The notes under the pieces are model-generated. The model ran no database searches. It was given only the letters and a program-made list of their open reading frames with translations, and was not told the DNA's origin. The position numbers were made by a program, and so were the translations under genes. From positions 38,564,001 through 38,628,000 of the forward strand of contig OZ231126.1 of the NCBI GenBank assembly GCA_965153355.1: a stretch of 64,000 nt of DNA. The letters run 5' to 3'. This stretch comes from Flaccisagitta enflata. Taxonomy: Eukaryota; Chaetognatha; Sagittoidea; Aphragmophora. Position 1 is the stretch's first letter; each line of letters starts with the position of its first letter. Below, in pieces: positions 1 to 59,230 of the stretch.

Positions 1-105
1 AGTTTTTGCAATGTATCCCTTCTTCCTGATAATCCAACACGAAGTGAAAGAAATCATGAAGATGACCATTTTCCTTTTTCCAAAATTTATTTGTCTTCCG
101 TTTTT

Positions 106-295
106 TAGTCCATCCGTCCATCCGTCCGTCCGTCCGTCCGTCCGTCCGTCCGTCCGTCCAACCGTCCATCGCACTTTATTTTTGTTTTGTTTTTGGTCTT
201 TGGCCTCACTGCCCCTGCCCAAATGATCAAGTGACCTCAGAAACAGCCCCTGCCCACCCGCACGCGACAGGGGTAGCCGTGTATCCGGCCTTGTT
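106..295 (-). mobile_element. HINE-like (Helentron-type) short element, left-most copy
   Basis: A CCGT/CCAT tetranucleotide array (about 106-168) is followed by the conserved inner segment with CCCCTGCCCACCCGCACGCG and the terminal segment ending GTATCCGGCCTTGTT. It is the same family as the copies at 5223-5449 and 30096-30283. The hairpin end is degenerate here, so this copy is partial. Non-coding. Confidence 0.6.
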
Positions 296-773
296 TTTTA
301 GCTCTTGAAGTTTCCTACAGAATTCAAAGGGAAGCAAATTTCCCCATGCTCTTTCGTTGCTGATGAGACTAACAATTGCCCTAGGAAACAACAACAACAA
401 AAACGACAACAACACGTCGTCGATTTCAGACGGCGTTCCAATCGGGAGGATCATCATTCTTCTGACGCTGTTGATAAACATGTCTCTTTATTCGATCTTT
501 CCATTTCGATTGAAAGACCTGATTCCTGGGATGATTACTGTGTATCAAATGCATTGACTTTATTTAGGGGAACAAAAATTTTAATAAGAATTAATTCTTA
601 AAAACACAAGTAAAAAGTGCAACAGCATCAGTAGACAAGATAAGTGTAATTGCATCTTTTTTGATCAAATTAGAAAATCCTGGTGAGGTTAATATTTGTC
701 AAACTACTTGATGTTGAATAAAATAATCGGCTGTTCTGCCTTATGCTCACTTTCGTTTTTTCTTTCTTTCTTT

Positions 774-843
774 CATTCATTCATTCATTCATTCATTCAT
801 TCATTCATTCATTCATTCATTCATTCATTCATTCATTCGTTCG
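774..843. repeat. (ATTC)n microsatellite
   Basis: About 17 ATTC units, preceded by a few TTTC units. It lies upstream of the first recognised TRPM exon and is non-coding. Confidence 0.9.
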
Positions 844-941
844 TTTATTCTCCTTACAACTCAAAACCATCTGTCGGTAATTTGAACGGATGGTGAGGGC
901 GCACATGGTGTTCACTTGACCTGGATTTATTTTTGCACCAG

Positions 942-31879
<30,938 letters not shown>

Positions 31880-31954
<75 letters not shown>
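31880..31954. repeat. (GA)n microsatellite at the TRPM stop codon
   Basis: A GA run beginning with the base after the TGA stop, so it starts the TRPM 3' untranslated region. Confidence 0.9.
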
Positions 31955-31956
<2 letters not shown>

Positions 31957-32149
31957 GCTAACAGAATGTCAGGAACAAACATGACATTGACATTTACATT
32001 GACACATCGACGCAGAGTAGAAAATCAGATACGATTAGAGAGGCAAACAAAAACAATCAAAAGCATGCTGGAATCGATCTAGCGACGATGTCCATTTTTG
32101 TAACTTTTATACATTCCATTGTATTTATTCTTTGAATATTATTTTTTGC

Positions 32150-32155
32150 ATTAAA
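32150..32155 (+). promoter_or_regulatory. Candidate poly(A) signal for the TRPM gene
   Basis: ATTAAA about 270 bp after the stop codon, followed by T-rich sequence. Assigned by position. Confidence 0.35.
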
Positions 32156-32233
32156 TTTTTACCATTTGAAAGTTTCTTGATTTTTTTTGATGAATTCTGC
32201 ATCGCCGCCTCTCTGAGTTACCTTTTTAGTTTG

Positions 32234-32402
32234 TTGAACCCCGCTCTAACGGATTTCAGGGGACCAACAATTTTTTTCTGTTATAGGCGAACTTCTGTTA
32301 TTGCTAACAAAGGAAGTAAAAATCATCTTAAGGGAACCATAGATTTGCATCTGTTATAGGCGGAATTCCGTAGGTGGCGGGTCCGTTAGAGCAGGATTCA
32401 AA
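32234..32402. mobile_element. Short MITE, TTGAA(C/T)CC ends
   Basis: A 169-bp element with inverted termini TTGAACCCCGCTCTAACGGA and TCCGTTAGAGCAGGATTCAA. Internally, TTATAGGCGAACTTC and its relative TTATAGGCGGAATTCC recur. It lies between the TRPM and the first QRICH2-like gene. Confidence 0.75.
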
Positions 32403-32625
32403 TTTAAGTCCAAAAGAAGATTGATACCTTATAGATCAGTTGATTAGTAATAAGCTAATGTTTGATTCATCCTCGACGGTTAGGTCACAAGCGTATCGAA
32501 GGGATACGTTGTAACGTCAGATCTTACCTATCTTGAAAAAAAAGCAAACCAAACTTGACAAAATCCACAGCCACTTCAATCTTGAAAAAAAATTGAAACA
32601 CAACTTCCCACCGTTTTGGTTAAAA

Positions 32626-45526
<12,901 letters not shown>

Positions 45527-45597
45527 AGTCATTCCTTATTCTCAAGTCTTTAAAATGACACCATTTTTCATGACTATGACTGCTTGATAATAGTTTG

Positions 45598-45603
45598 AAT
45601 AAA
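45598..45603 (+). promoter_or_regulatory. Candidate poly(A) signal for paralogue A
   Basis: AATAAA 72 bp after the stop codon, followed by T/G-rich sequence. Confidence 0.55.
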
Positions 45604-45639
45604 GTTCTTTGACAATTATGAGTTGGATGAAAAACACCA

Positions 45640-46110
45640 GGTCAAAAATTGGCCAAATGATGCAGTTACCAAAATCTTTGCGATGACTGACTGCTTAGAG
45701 TTGCAGTTTCACAGAAACATGAATGGTTTGTGAGGATTCAAATTATACAGAACGTCGAGACCGGCTTTACTGGCTTAAACCGAGCCTGAGGCCTAAAATG
45801 GAAAACAAATCGGCATTGAATGATGCGGATTCGCGTTGTGTAACGTAACTGGGACCATTTGGATCGACAGCTAATTCTGTCACTCAAAATCAAATGGCTG
45901 AAAAAGTATTGATTTACAGACCATATTCTGGTTTGATTCTCGAAGAGACAAAAATGTTATCTGGTCCAATGATGTTGTAGCAGTTTTGACGCATAACAAA
46001 GAATTTACGATTTTATGATTTCAAAACTTTTTTTTGCCCAACGAAACTTACGATTCTGTGTCCAGTAATCAGGGTTATTAACTCTGATGAGGTGGCCAAA
46101 AACTGGCAAA
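45640..46110. repeat. Dispersed repeat in the intergenic gap between paralogues
   Basis: Segment 45896-46090 (GAAGAGACAAAAATGTTATC, TTTACGATTTTATGATTT, GTAATCAGGGTTATTAA) matches 61560-61790 in the same orientation with moderate divergence. GGTCAAAAATTGGCCAA at the left edge and GGTGGCCAAAAACTGGC at the right suggest inverted ends. Confidence 0.5.
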
Positions 46111-46390
46111 ATAGTATCCTTGTGTTTCCACATTGACCCGCCACATCTAACAGGTGAAATGGTCCACATTGTGGTTCGCACGTCTGATTCTCCTCACGCT
46201 AAAGAGGGTACAAGCAAAAGAACAATACTTTGAATTTGCCCAAAGAAAAACAGTTTAGAGCAAAGAATGTTTCATATCGCAAAATTTGATGAAGATTGAA
46301 AAAAATTTAATTCTCTCATGTTATATGAAAAATTTCTTACTACAACTGGGCCATAAGTATCACTTTTTTTGATTGGTCTAAATTGCAAGA

Positions 46391-51052
<4,662 letters not shown>

Positions 51053-51065
51053 GATAATAGACGAA

Positions 51066-51071
51066 AATAAA
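51066..51071 (+). promoter_or_regulatory. Candidate poly(A) signal for paralogue B
   Basis: AATAAA 14 bp after the stop codon. It is very close to the stop, so a later signal is also possible. Confidence 0.4.
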
Positions 51072-51099
51072 CAAAACATTAATAGGCTGATTTAGGTTA

Positions 51100-51925
51100 A
51101 CTAGCGAGAGTGATGATCGAGTATTTGTAAATAGTAAATGATCGTATCGTTGTGGTCATTTTATTGCCACGGCCAGGTGAGTAGGCGAGATGAGTCTTAG
51201 AAAAATGATGTGAAGTATCTGAAATGATCATCTGTCATCGAAATGAAAAAGAATATTTGATTAAAATTTTTGATGGTGTAAACTCGGGACTCGCCAGAAA
51301 TTGAAAAAAAAATCGAAACAAGAATTAGCAAAAAATATAAGTATCTGATGGATTATTGAAAATCGCAATGTTTTTTAATTGTTGGTGTCGAGGGGGGAAT
51401 TTTGTGAGGTATCGAGGCGGCGTTAATTAGTCGGTTAAACGATTAAAATATTTCATCTGGTCATAAATTTAAAACCAGCAACCGAGGCAAAAAAGTATTT
51501 TTCATCGTCAGTCGCGAGAAATTACAAAAACGAGGACATCGGCGATGATTGAGTGAGATTTATTCTGGACGATACAAATTGAGCACCCAAGGGATTGAAA
51601 AATTGAATAGGAAAAAAGAAGTGGGAAGTGGCTGGGATTGCGCGCGTGAAGGTGAGTGTGGGTGATGGACTGATGGGGGTGTGATGATTAAGTCTGTTTC
51701 GTGGGGGAGATCACGAAGGCCCACGAGTCTTTAAGAGGCTTTTAAGATGTTTTTGTCGGTCCGTCGGGTTTCCTCACGCATTGGCTCAAAAGAAACCATC
51801 ATCATAATCGAGTTTTAGACACCAATTTGACACGCCACGATGGTAGTCCAATATCATGTTGGCCAATGGCCTTGCTTCGCCACGCAAGTTGGACGCATCT
51901 CAAACTCATGAATAATTTTGTTTTT
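51100..51925. other. 3' flank of paralogue B, no gene recognised
   Basis: AT-rich sequence with no ORF or repeat end I can assign, apart from a short GTCGGTCCGTCGGG near 51755 that recalls HINE arrays. Confidence 0.4.
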
Positions 51926-52000
51926 AGTCGCGTGCTGACTTTATAAGCCACTTTTCGGTCGTTCCGTCAGTCGGTCCATCCGTCAGTCACTGCTTTCTGA
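51926..52000 (-). mobile_element. HINE-like fragment
   Basis: AGTCGCGTGCTGACTTTATA, then TCGGTCGTTCCGTCAGTCGG. Only the hairpin side is present and the hairpin is incomplete. Confidence 0.45.
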
Positions 52001-52029
52001 CAGAAGATTTGTGACAAGAATGATATCAC

Positions 52030-52520
52030 CCCGAGTTTTTCTGCATTTTTTTGTAGGTCATAGGGATACAAATCAAGAACTATCCATTGGAAAATCATCC
52101 CTAGAGCGCATTTGAAAAAAAGTCAAAGATTTATAATTTTTCGCTTTATTATACATGAATAACTTTGCAGGTTGGTCAGAATAATTTTTTGACAGCATAT
52201 TGTTAATCCTGATAAAATTCCTTTTCATTTGATAGGTCGCACTATATGGTTTTAAAAAGAAATAACATTTTCATATTTTGAGCCACCGTTACAAAAATTG
52301 CAGCGGTGGCCTAAAATATGAAAATTCAATTTTTAGTCAAAACCATATAGTGCGACCTATCAAAGGATTAATATCATGCTGTTAGAAAAAGAGTCAGACC
52401 AAATTGAAAAATTCTTTGTGCAAAATGAAGCAAAAAATTATAGATTTTGACTTTTATTCAAAATGCGCTCTAGGAATGGTTTTCCACTGAATAGGGTCAA
52501 CCGTTAGAGAAAAAAGCTGA
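52030..52520. repeat. Fold-back element related to 3218-5098
   Basis: Palindrome centred near 52290. AGAGCGCATTTGAA at the left is matched by TTCAAAATGCGCTCT at the right, TTTGATAGGTCGCACTAT by ATAGTGCGACCTATCAAA, and AGCCACCGTTACAAAAATTG sits at the hinge. The same TTTGATAGGTCGCAC and ACCGTTACAAAAA blocks occur in the 3218-5098 element. Confidence 0.7.
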
Positions 52521-52779
52521 AGAGGACATGGCATACCCCATCAACACTGTACCCACTCTCACCCCCTCGTGAATCCCGTTACTTTTTATGTCGATACTTT
52601 TGCCATGGTCGTAAGCGGACCATTCACGCCAATTCAATCTTTATCCTCGACTGTCAAAATCATTACGCTCGCATTTGCACTTCGCGCTAAAATATAAACA
52701 TGTTCAAATTTTATTGCTTCACTCCAATAAACACATTCTCCGGTGTTTTGTTTCCCCCCTCACCTCATCGCCTACTCGA

Positions 52780-52783
<4 letters not shown>

Positions 52784-52865
<82 letters not shown>

Positions 52866-52880
52866 CTCTCTCTCTCTCAT
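52784..52880. repeat. (CT)n microsatellite
   Basis: About 46 CT units, followed by a C/T-rich stretch to about 53040. Confidence 0.95.
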
Positions 52881-53049
52881 TATTCGAACAATCGCTTTCT
52901 CATCTTTCATTCTCAGCCTGCTTTCCAACTCCCCCTTTCCTCTTCTCTTTTTCCCTCCGCTCCCCTACCTTCCTCACTATCATCCTCACTACTCGACTTA
53001 CCTCTCTTCGACACCCTCCCTGCCTCTCCCCCCCCCACTCCCGCCTAAT

Positions 53050-54280
53050 TACGAAGTCTGGTTGATGGTGTACTATGTAAATGATGGCGAATGATTGATG
53101 CCCTCTATGTAGATCGTTTACCGATTTTCCGCCTTTTTCGAGTTTTGAGTTTTCAACGAGAATTGAATTTTGAGCACTACGGTTTTAGAAGCCTGTTAAG
53201 CGTCATCTATTCTTCATGAAAATACGCTGCCATTCATACCCTCGAGACAAGAGCAATGCATGCAAATATGAACGTTTCAAAATGTCGAGTTACATAATGC
53301 GACTTTTTTCCAAGAAAGACCGACTAACTCAGGATTTTGAAGGGTCGCTTGCTCTTTGTTTTTATAAAATTCAACAAGTAGTGGATAATTTTGAACGAAG
53401 GTGAAAAGTGAAAACGATGATTAGAATAATAAGTAAACGATGAGGATTTGATGGCGAATTTGTGGCCAGAGTCGCTTCAACGCGTTTTAGAGAGTGAAGA
53501 GGAGCTACGACCCAAACGATTAAAATTCAATAGCGCTCCGTTTAAAAACGCGTCGGGCCAAATTTGATTTTTCCCTCTCCACGCCACTGTCAGCATACCC
53601 ACAACTACCTTCTTCCAAATCCTTTCACGCCTCTGAACGAAATATGAGTGAGTCGACCCACCATAGAGTTTCACTATCCTAACCATTCTTTATCCTTGTT
53701 GGCCACTTGCGTGCTCCTTTAAGATTAATATTACACAAACACCTATCAATCGGGTGTGTCAATATATAAAAGGTCTTTTGATCAGCTCATCATCATCAGG
53801 GAGTGTGAAGACATTAATTACAAGACACTTACCATTTTTATTTTTTTCAATTTCAATCATCTTCTGTTTGTTTAGCGCGAGTAAAGATTGTCAAAAATAT
53901 ATATACTTTTAGCGACTCTACCCTGTTTTGTTGAAAATGAGACGGATATATCATTCAAAAAATTATGTTTTTTTCGTTACTATTTCTTCTTATGAAAAGT
54001 AAAATATTTTGATCAATTCTTTTTAGATTAAAGAATAAGATAAGAAATGGGTTCTGATTTTTATTCTTATAATCAAGAATCCCGGTGCAAAACCAGTTGC
54101 ACTACAATATACAAATTAGGGGCTAAATGGAGATTTGAAAAAAACGGAACATGAATGAAATTAAGAAAAACAAAAATGGTAAGTTCCTTAGAATTAGTAT
54201 CCCAACACTCCTTGATGATGACGATCTGATCAAAAAAGTTTTTTAAATTTTGACACACCCGAACCTATCAAGTTTCATCG
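53050..54280. other. Stretch without recognisable gene
   Basis: Only short ORFs without known motifs. 53830-53880 carries CCATTTTTATTTTTTTCAAT-type sequence that also appears near 3145 and at 60-105, so at least part is repeat-derived. Confidence 0.4.
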
Positions 54281-54281
54281 G

Positions 54282-54510
54282 TTTTTAGATGCAACCTCCA
54301 TCTCTGTGATGGGCTGTGTCCGTCGGTTGGTCTGTTGGTCGGGTAACGCGTTCATCAAAAGCATCAAAATATTGCATTTTTAGGTGCGACAAGGCACCTC
54401 TTTAACTGGCTGTGTCCGTCGGTTGGTCTGTTAGTCTGTTAGTCTGTCGGGTAACGCATTTGTTCGTCGATCAACACACAGCATCTTATTGGCCTACTTG
54501 GCCTTGTTTA
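54282..54510 (-). mobile_element. Two diverged HINE-like fragments in tandem
   Basis: AGATGCAACCTCCATCTCTG then GGGCTGTGTCCGTCGGTTGG (54287 on), and AGGTGCGACAAGGCACCT then CTTTAACTGGCTGTGTCC (54382 on). The second ends near TACTTGGCCTTGTTT at about 54500. The hairpin arms GGTGC/GCACC form another subfamily. Confidence 0.5.
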
Positions 54511-54569
54511 TCTGAGAAATGGTACCAACACAGTAAAAGAAGTAATCATTAGATAATTCATTGATTACA

Positions 54570-54775
54570 TTATTCATTCATTCATAAATAACATTCATTC
54601 ATAAAAAAACATTCTTTCATAAGGTAACATTCATATATCAAATATCATATATCATATATATTCATATATCATATATCATATATATTCATATATCATATAT
54701 CATATATCAAAAACATCCATTTATATAAGCATTCATTCATAAGAAACATTCATTCATAAAAAACATTCATTCAGA
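54570..54775. repeat. AT-rich ATTCAT minisatellite
   Basis: Repeated CATTCATTCATAA and ATATCATATATCATATAT units. Confidence 0.85.
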
Positions 54776-54779
54776 GATG

Positions 54780-55598
54780 ACGCATCGTTGGCCTTGCTTT
54801 AAACAAATCAAAAAAACAGTCGCATCAAAAACCCCGAGTTCTTGATATGCTATCATCTAATAGTAAAATTTAGAATTTCGTATAATCAACTTAACATCTT
54901 ATCTAGAAATGAAATTTAAAAGGTTTCCACCTCCAAATTTAATGCCTTTATTCATAAAACCATATATATTTGTTGATTGCAAGTTTTAAATCAATACTTA
55001 ATGTGTTCTTCTCTTGATCGCGTCAATTTCGGGAACCCTCTCTTGACCTAATCACAGCCATCATTTGCCGCAGAAAAGATTTGTAATTCTTAAAAAGTTA
55101 CTCTTTACCAAAGAGTCTTTAGATAAATAGCGTTGCAGACATGTTTTGCGATAAAAGATTTTTGCCTTCCCTATCTTTGAGTGACCATAGATTCTTAACG
55201 GCTGGGCCAATTTTGTTGCACAAAAAAGAAATAGATGCCCATTAGAAAACTATATTATGAGCACCAGCTCCTCCTTGATTCATCAAAAAAAGTTATGATT
55301 GACCGAATGAAAAGAATTACCTAAAAGAATGTCAAGAGAGGAATTCTTCAAAAGGAAACATTTCATTAAAAATATAATAGCTTGTCAACCAATTGACCTT
55401 AAAAGATCTGGTTTTCACAGCATGCTTGGAAATTTGAAAGGCCTTATTTTGTCACCAATTTTAGGAAAACATGTGGAATCGTTTAGGTGTAATTGACCAA
55501 AATGTGTGGAAACCTTTTTATTTCTAAGATAGTAAATAATCCAAAAGGTCTCTCAAATCACAGGTAATCTCAGGCTGAATAGATGAATAATATTGAAA
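54780..55598. other. Stretch without recognisable feature
   Basis: AT-rich, no ORF of note and no repeat end seen. Confidence 0.4.
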
Positions 55599-55776
55599 AC
55601 AAGGCCAGATACACGGCAACCTTAGTCGCGTGCGGGTGGGCAGGGGCACTGAGGAAATAGACCAACCAAGCAGTAGGGCAGGAGCAGTAACCCCAAAACC
55701 GCCAGTAAACACCGAAAAAGCAAAGTGTTACCGACAGACGGACAGAGTGGGTTGTATAGAGGCGTGCACGCGACTA
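55599..55776 (+). mobile_element. HINE-like element, complete
   Basis: Starts ACAAGGCCAGATACACGGCA with TTAGTCGCGTGCGGGTGGGC, has a short GACAGACGGAC tract, and ends TTGTATAGAGGCGTGCACGC then GACTAAG. About 178 bp. Confidence 0.7.
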
Positions 55777-55839
55777 AGAAGTTGTTTCCATCAAGTAGGC
55801 TTTTCACTGATACATAATTAAAATAAAACAATGATTGCT

Positions 55840-56215
55840 TCTTGGACAAGGGCTCTAAAGGGGCTGATGACCTAAGGAAATTTCTTCTCCTCTTTCTCTG
55901 CTTTCTTCTTTTTTGTTCCCCCTCCCCTCTAACTTCAAAGTCCACACGTCAGCCTCAAAGCTCAAATCCCAGCTTTGAGGCTCAAATCTTAGCCTTAAGG
56001 CGCTAATTCCAGTCTTGAGGCTCATATCTCAGTCTTGTAGCTCAAAACTTACGTCTTTAGACTCATATGTCAGCTTCAAGGCTCAAACCCTAGCCTCAAT
56101 GCTATAATCCCCAACTGTCAAGCCCAAATATTTGGCTTAAGGCTCAAAATCTACATGCACTATCTTAGGGTCAACGGGTACCGCTGACCATTTGACGCTT
56201 ATGCGTCTAAATAGT
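55840..56215. mobile_element. Diverged GGGCAGCGGCCCC-family element with minisatellite
   Basis: Left GGGCTCTAAAGGGGCTGATG, right GGGTACCGCTGACCATTTGA. Between them is a minisatellite of roughly 20-bp units such as GAGGCTCAAATCTTAGCC. It parallels 15707-16250. Confidence 0.5.
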
Positions 56216-56509
56216 TTTTCCTTCACTGAAAGTTAGACCTAGTTGTTTCTTGCACCAAATTCGATTTGTCTACCGGATGTCATGTGCCGTCCTTCTCGGT
56301 AATAAGACATCGCGACTCTAATAGAGGATCTTACAGTACGTTTAGTTCAAAGACGGCTTTTTTGGAGGCTCTCCTCATAGTCACATCTTTGCACAAACTG
56401 TCATAATCTATACATTTTCTTAAAGCCCATGATTGACTTTGTTGCCTGAAAAAATTTCAACTCGATCGGAGCATGTTAACCTTGAGAAAAAGAAATTCGA
56501 GAGTTTCCC

Positions 56510-56600
56510 CCCGGTTCGAACCCGCAGCGTGACAAAGAGAAATTTATTTCACTTTGAAAATTGAAAGTCTAGTGCGTTAACCACTAGACCAAACCGCGAA
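56510..56600 (-). other. tRNA-Glu-like sequence, likely SINE head or tRNA pseudogene
   Basis: On the - strand a box A-like TGGTCTAGTGGTTAAC (56576-56591) and a box B-like GGGTTCGAACC (56513-56523) lie in tRNA order, with CTTTCAA where a Glu (TTC) anticodon loop would be. The anticodon stem and acceptor stem do not pair, and the spacing between boxes is about 50 bp, so a functional tRNA is unlikely. Confidence 0.4.
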
Positions 56601-56931
56601 CTCACGCTATCGGCCGAATTTCTTATATTTAAATCCAAACTGACTGAATCGAACAAGCGCCGCCGAGTATTGCGAAACGAACATTTCGAAAACGATGATT
56701 CGTGACCGAGCGGTCCGGAAACCTTTCCTCTTTCACAGCTTGCCAAATCTGCTATGATAACGATAGAAACATGCGGATTTCACCATTAGAAAGCTCTTGA
56801 TGAGCTCTTTACGGTGATCATGAATATTAACCTTATCCTTTATCTCAAAATATACGCAATACTTCGAGCAAAATTGGTTGTAAAAAAAGAAAAAAAAATC
56901 CACGGACGCGTCTATGAATCAACCAACAAAA

Positions 56932-56935
<4 letters not shown>

Positions 56936-57005
<70 letters not shown>

Positions 57006-57095
57006 TGCGTATGTGCATGTGTGCGTGTTTGTATGTGTGTGTGTGCGCGTGTGTGTGTGTGTGTGCGACTGTGTGTGACTGTGTGTGTGTCGACG
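56936..57095. repeat. (TG)n microsatellite with GC variants
   Basis: Pure TG to about 56999, then GCGTGTTTGTATG-type variants. Confidence 0.9.
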
Positions 57096-57186
57096 GTAGG
57101 CTTCTATGAGGATGGCGTTAGATTAAAATCTATCGTCCACCAGCCGCTCGCTAAAAAAAATGAGTGATTGTACAATTTTTATTTGA

Positions 57187-57187
<1 letters not shown>

Positions 57188-57272
<85 letters not shown>
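57188..57272. repeat. (GA)n microsatellite
   Basis: About 42 GA units ending directly at the left end of a MITE. Confidence 0.95.
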
Positions 57273-57273
<1 letters not shown>

Positions 57274-57275
<2 letters not shown>

Positions 57276-58309
57276 CACTTTTTCTTTTTATAAGAACGTC
57301 ACTTTTTTTTTTAAGGCTTCATATTCTTATTTTTTAAGCCAAATGAAGCCTTCAATATTCTTAGAGCGTTCTTAATTTAAAATACTATATGAACTACAGG
57401 AAACCTTTTAATATACTATTATTGAATTATACTTAATATATTTCTATTAAATATTGCTAAAATAAATGTTAAACATAAAAGTCAAAAGAGATTTTCTATT
57501 ATTTATATAAAAATTTATGAAATATTATCTTAACTATAGTAAAATTTAAGTGTTTCATTAGTGTCTTTTAAATATTACCTTAAGTGAAATTTTTTTCTCA
57601 AGATTTTAAGCCTTCCTATGTTTTTAAAATGTTCTTAAGTCGAGGTGCAAACGAAGATCAAATTAGAAGAGTCAAAACAATTTTTACAATATTCTAAATT
57701 TCATTAATACAAATTTTTTTCATCAAAGAATACAACTCTTATATTATATTGTTTAAAGTTTTGCATAGAAAACCATTTGTAGATAAAAAAAGTGTTGAGC
57801 AAGTAAAAATGGTAGAAAAAAGAAGGAAATCTGAAGAAAATTTTATTTTGCAACTTTACTTGTCTTAGGGAAAATTCTAAGACTCTTTCTAGACGCAAAA
57901 TTTTGCATTTTCAGAAACATGGCTTCATTCTAAGAACATTTAAGATGAGGGCCATGTTCTTAGAAATGCAAAATTGTTCAATTTGTTCAAGTCTTATAAT
58001 TTTCCCTTTGCAGGTTTTGAATTTTTGCTCTCTTATTTTTGCGGAATCTATTATTTCCTGTGATTCTTTCTTGTCTTTGTTAATAAAACATAGCAATTAC
58101 TTAATCATACTTTGGTTTCTTTCACTAATAGAATAAAACTAAATTAAAATATTAGAAGTTTCATAAAAAAATCACAATATAATCATCAATATAGATATGA
58201 AAAGTGACTGAAACCGGAATCTTACCTTCATTTGCACCCCGACTTAATTTTGAGGCCATTTAAAGCCTCGATGTTCTTATAAACAAGGTTCTTATAAAAA
58301 AAAGTGTAC
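57274..58309. mobile_element. MITE of the TACACTTTTT family, interrupted by a TTAA element
   Basis: Left end TACACTTTTTCTTTTTATAA then GAACGTC; right end ACAAGGTTCTTATAAAAAAA then AGTGTA. Compared with 58342-58768 it has an extra 609 bp inserted at TTAA. Confidence 0.8.
57639..58243. mobile_element. Nested TTAA-target MITE (piggyBac-like target)
   Basis: 605 bp with inverted termini GTCGAGGTGCAAACGAAG and CTTCATTTGCACCCCGAC, flanked by TTAA on both sides (57635-57638, 58244-58247). The host MITE has a single TTAA at this spot in its intact copy. The middle (57890-57985) is itself palindromic (TTTTGCATTTTCAGAAACAT / ATGTTCTTAGAAATGCAAAA). No transposase. Confidence 0.85.
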
Positions 58310-58341
58310 ATGTCAATACAATCCCGCAAACTCATCGTCAA

Positions 58342-58768
58342 TACACTTTTTTTTTTATAAGAACATCATTTTTTTTTCGAAGGCTTTATGTTCTTATTTT
58401 TAAAGCCAAATAAAGCCTTCAATGTTCTTAGAGCGTTCTTAATTTAAAATACTATATAAACTATAGGAAACCTCATAAAATACTATAATTTACTTATATT
58501 TAATATATTTCTATTAAATGTTGTTAAAACAAATGCTAAATATTAAAGTCTAAAGATATTTTTATGATATTTATATTAAGAATTATATGATATTATCTAA
58601 ATTATATTAAAATTCAAGTGTTTTAGTAATATTCTTTAAATATTACCTTTAGCAAAAATTTTTTTCAAGATTTGAAGCCTTCGTATGTTCTTAAGATGTT
58701 CTTAATTTTAGGGCCATTCAAAGCCTTGATGTTCTTATAAACTAGGTTCTTTTAAAAAAAAAAGTGTA
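58342..58768. mobile_element. Intact MITE of the TACACTTTTT family (reference copy)
   Basis: 427 bp, TACACTTTTTTTTTTATAAG at the left and TTTAAAAAAAAAAGTGTA at the right. Subterminal AAGGCTTTATGTTCTTA and AAGCCTTGATGTTCTTA are also inverted relative to inner copies. It provides the empty-site sequence for the interrupted copies at 18188, 21848 and 57274. Confidence 0.85.
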
Positions 58769-59230
58769 CGTGTACATCGCATCGCTCGGGCGCCGCCTCA
58801 TTGTCACGAGCCGCTCCTGCCGCCTCCTTCCCTTCTACCACTTTGTTTCGTCTCCGGCGGTCTCACAAACCGCTGGCCTTCGCTTCGCTTCAGACCGGCC
58901 GTCACCGTCACCCGTCATTGGAGTCATCCTTTCGGGTCATCACCCTTCGGTCGTCAGTCACCCTCATTCTAACCCGGCGTTACTCAAAGGAAGTTTATCA
59001 GTTGGAGTTAAGTTATTCCTGCTTTATTTCCTAGATCCTTGCTTGAAGTTTCTCCTCATCCTCCTCTCATTCGAAACCGTGTTAAGCCTCAGCATCTGTT
59101 CAGATCGTCTTTATCATAAAGTTTATGATTCATGTCTCTTTCTCTCCCTCTCAGAATGCGATTCTTGACGTCACTAATGTGACTCTCAATCGAATAAGGA
59201 TTCAGTTTCGATTTCGCGTTTGTCAAGTAG
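58769..59230. other. C/T-rich stretch before the reverse transcriptase
   Basis: Moderately GC-rich with short open frames but no recognisable motif. It could be a decayed 5' part of the retroelement that follows. Confidence 0.4.

Noticed and set aside
106-168. CCGT tandem arrays as independent microsatellites or CRISPR-like arrays
   Set aside because: They recur at one fixed place inside a dispersed element with defined ends, and there are no spacers.
305-601. ORFs upstream of the first TRPM exon
   Set aside because: No similarity to the TRPM N-terminus and no splice context; the true upstream exons probably lie before the window.
58764-59168. 134-codon ORF before the reverse transcriptase
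   Set aside because: No motif, wrong frame for the RT, and begins in the MITE terminus.
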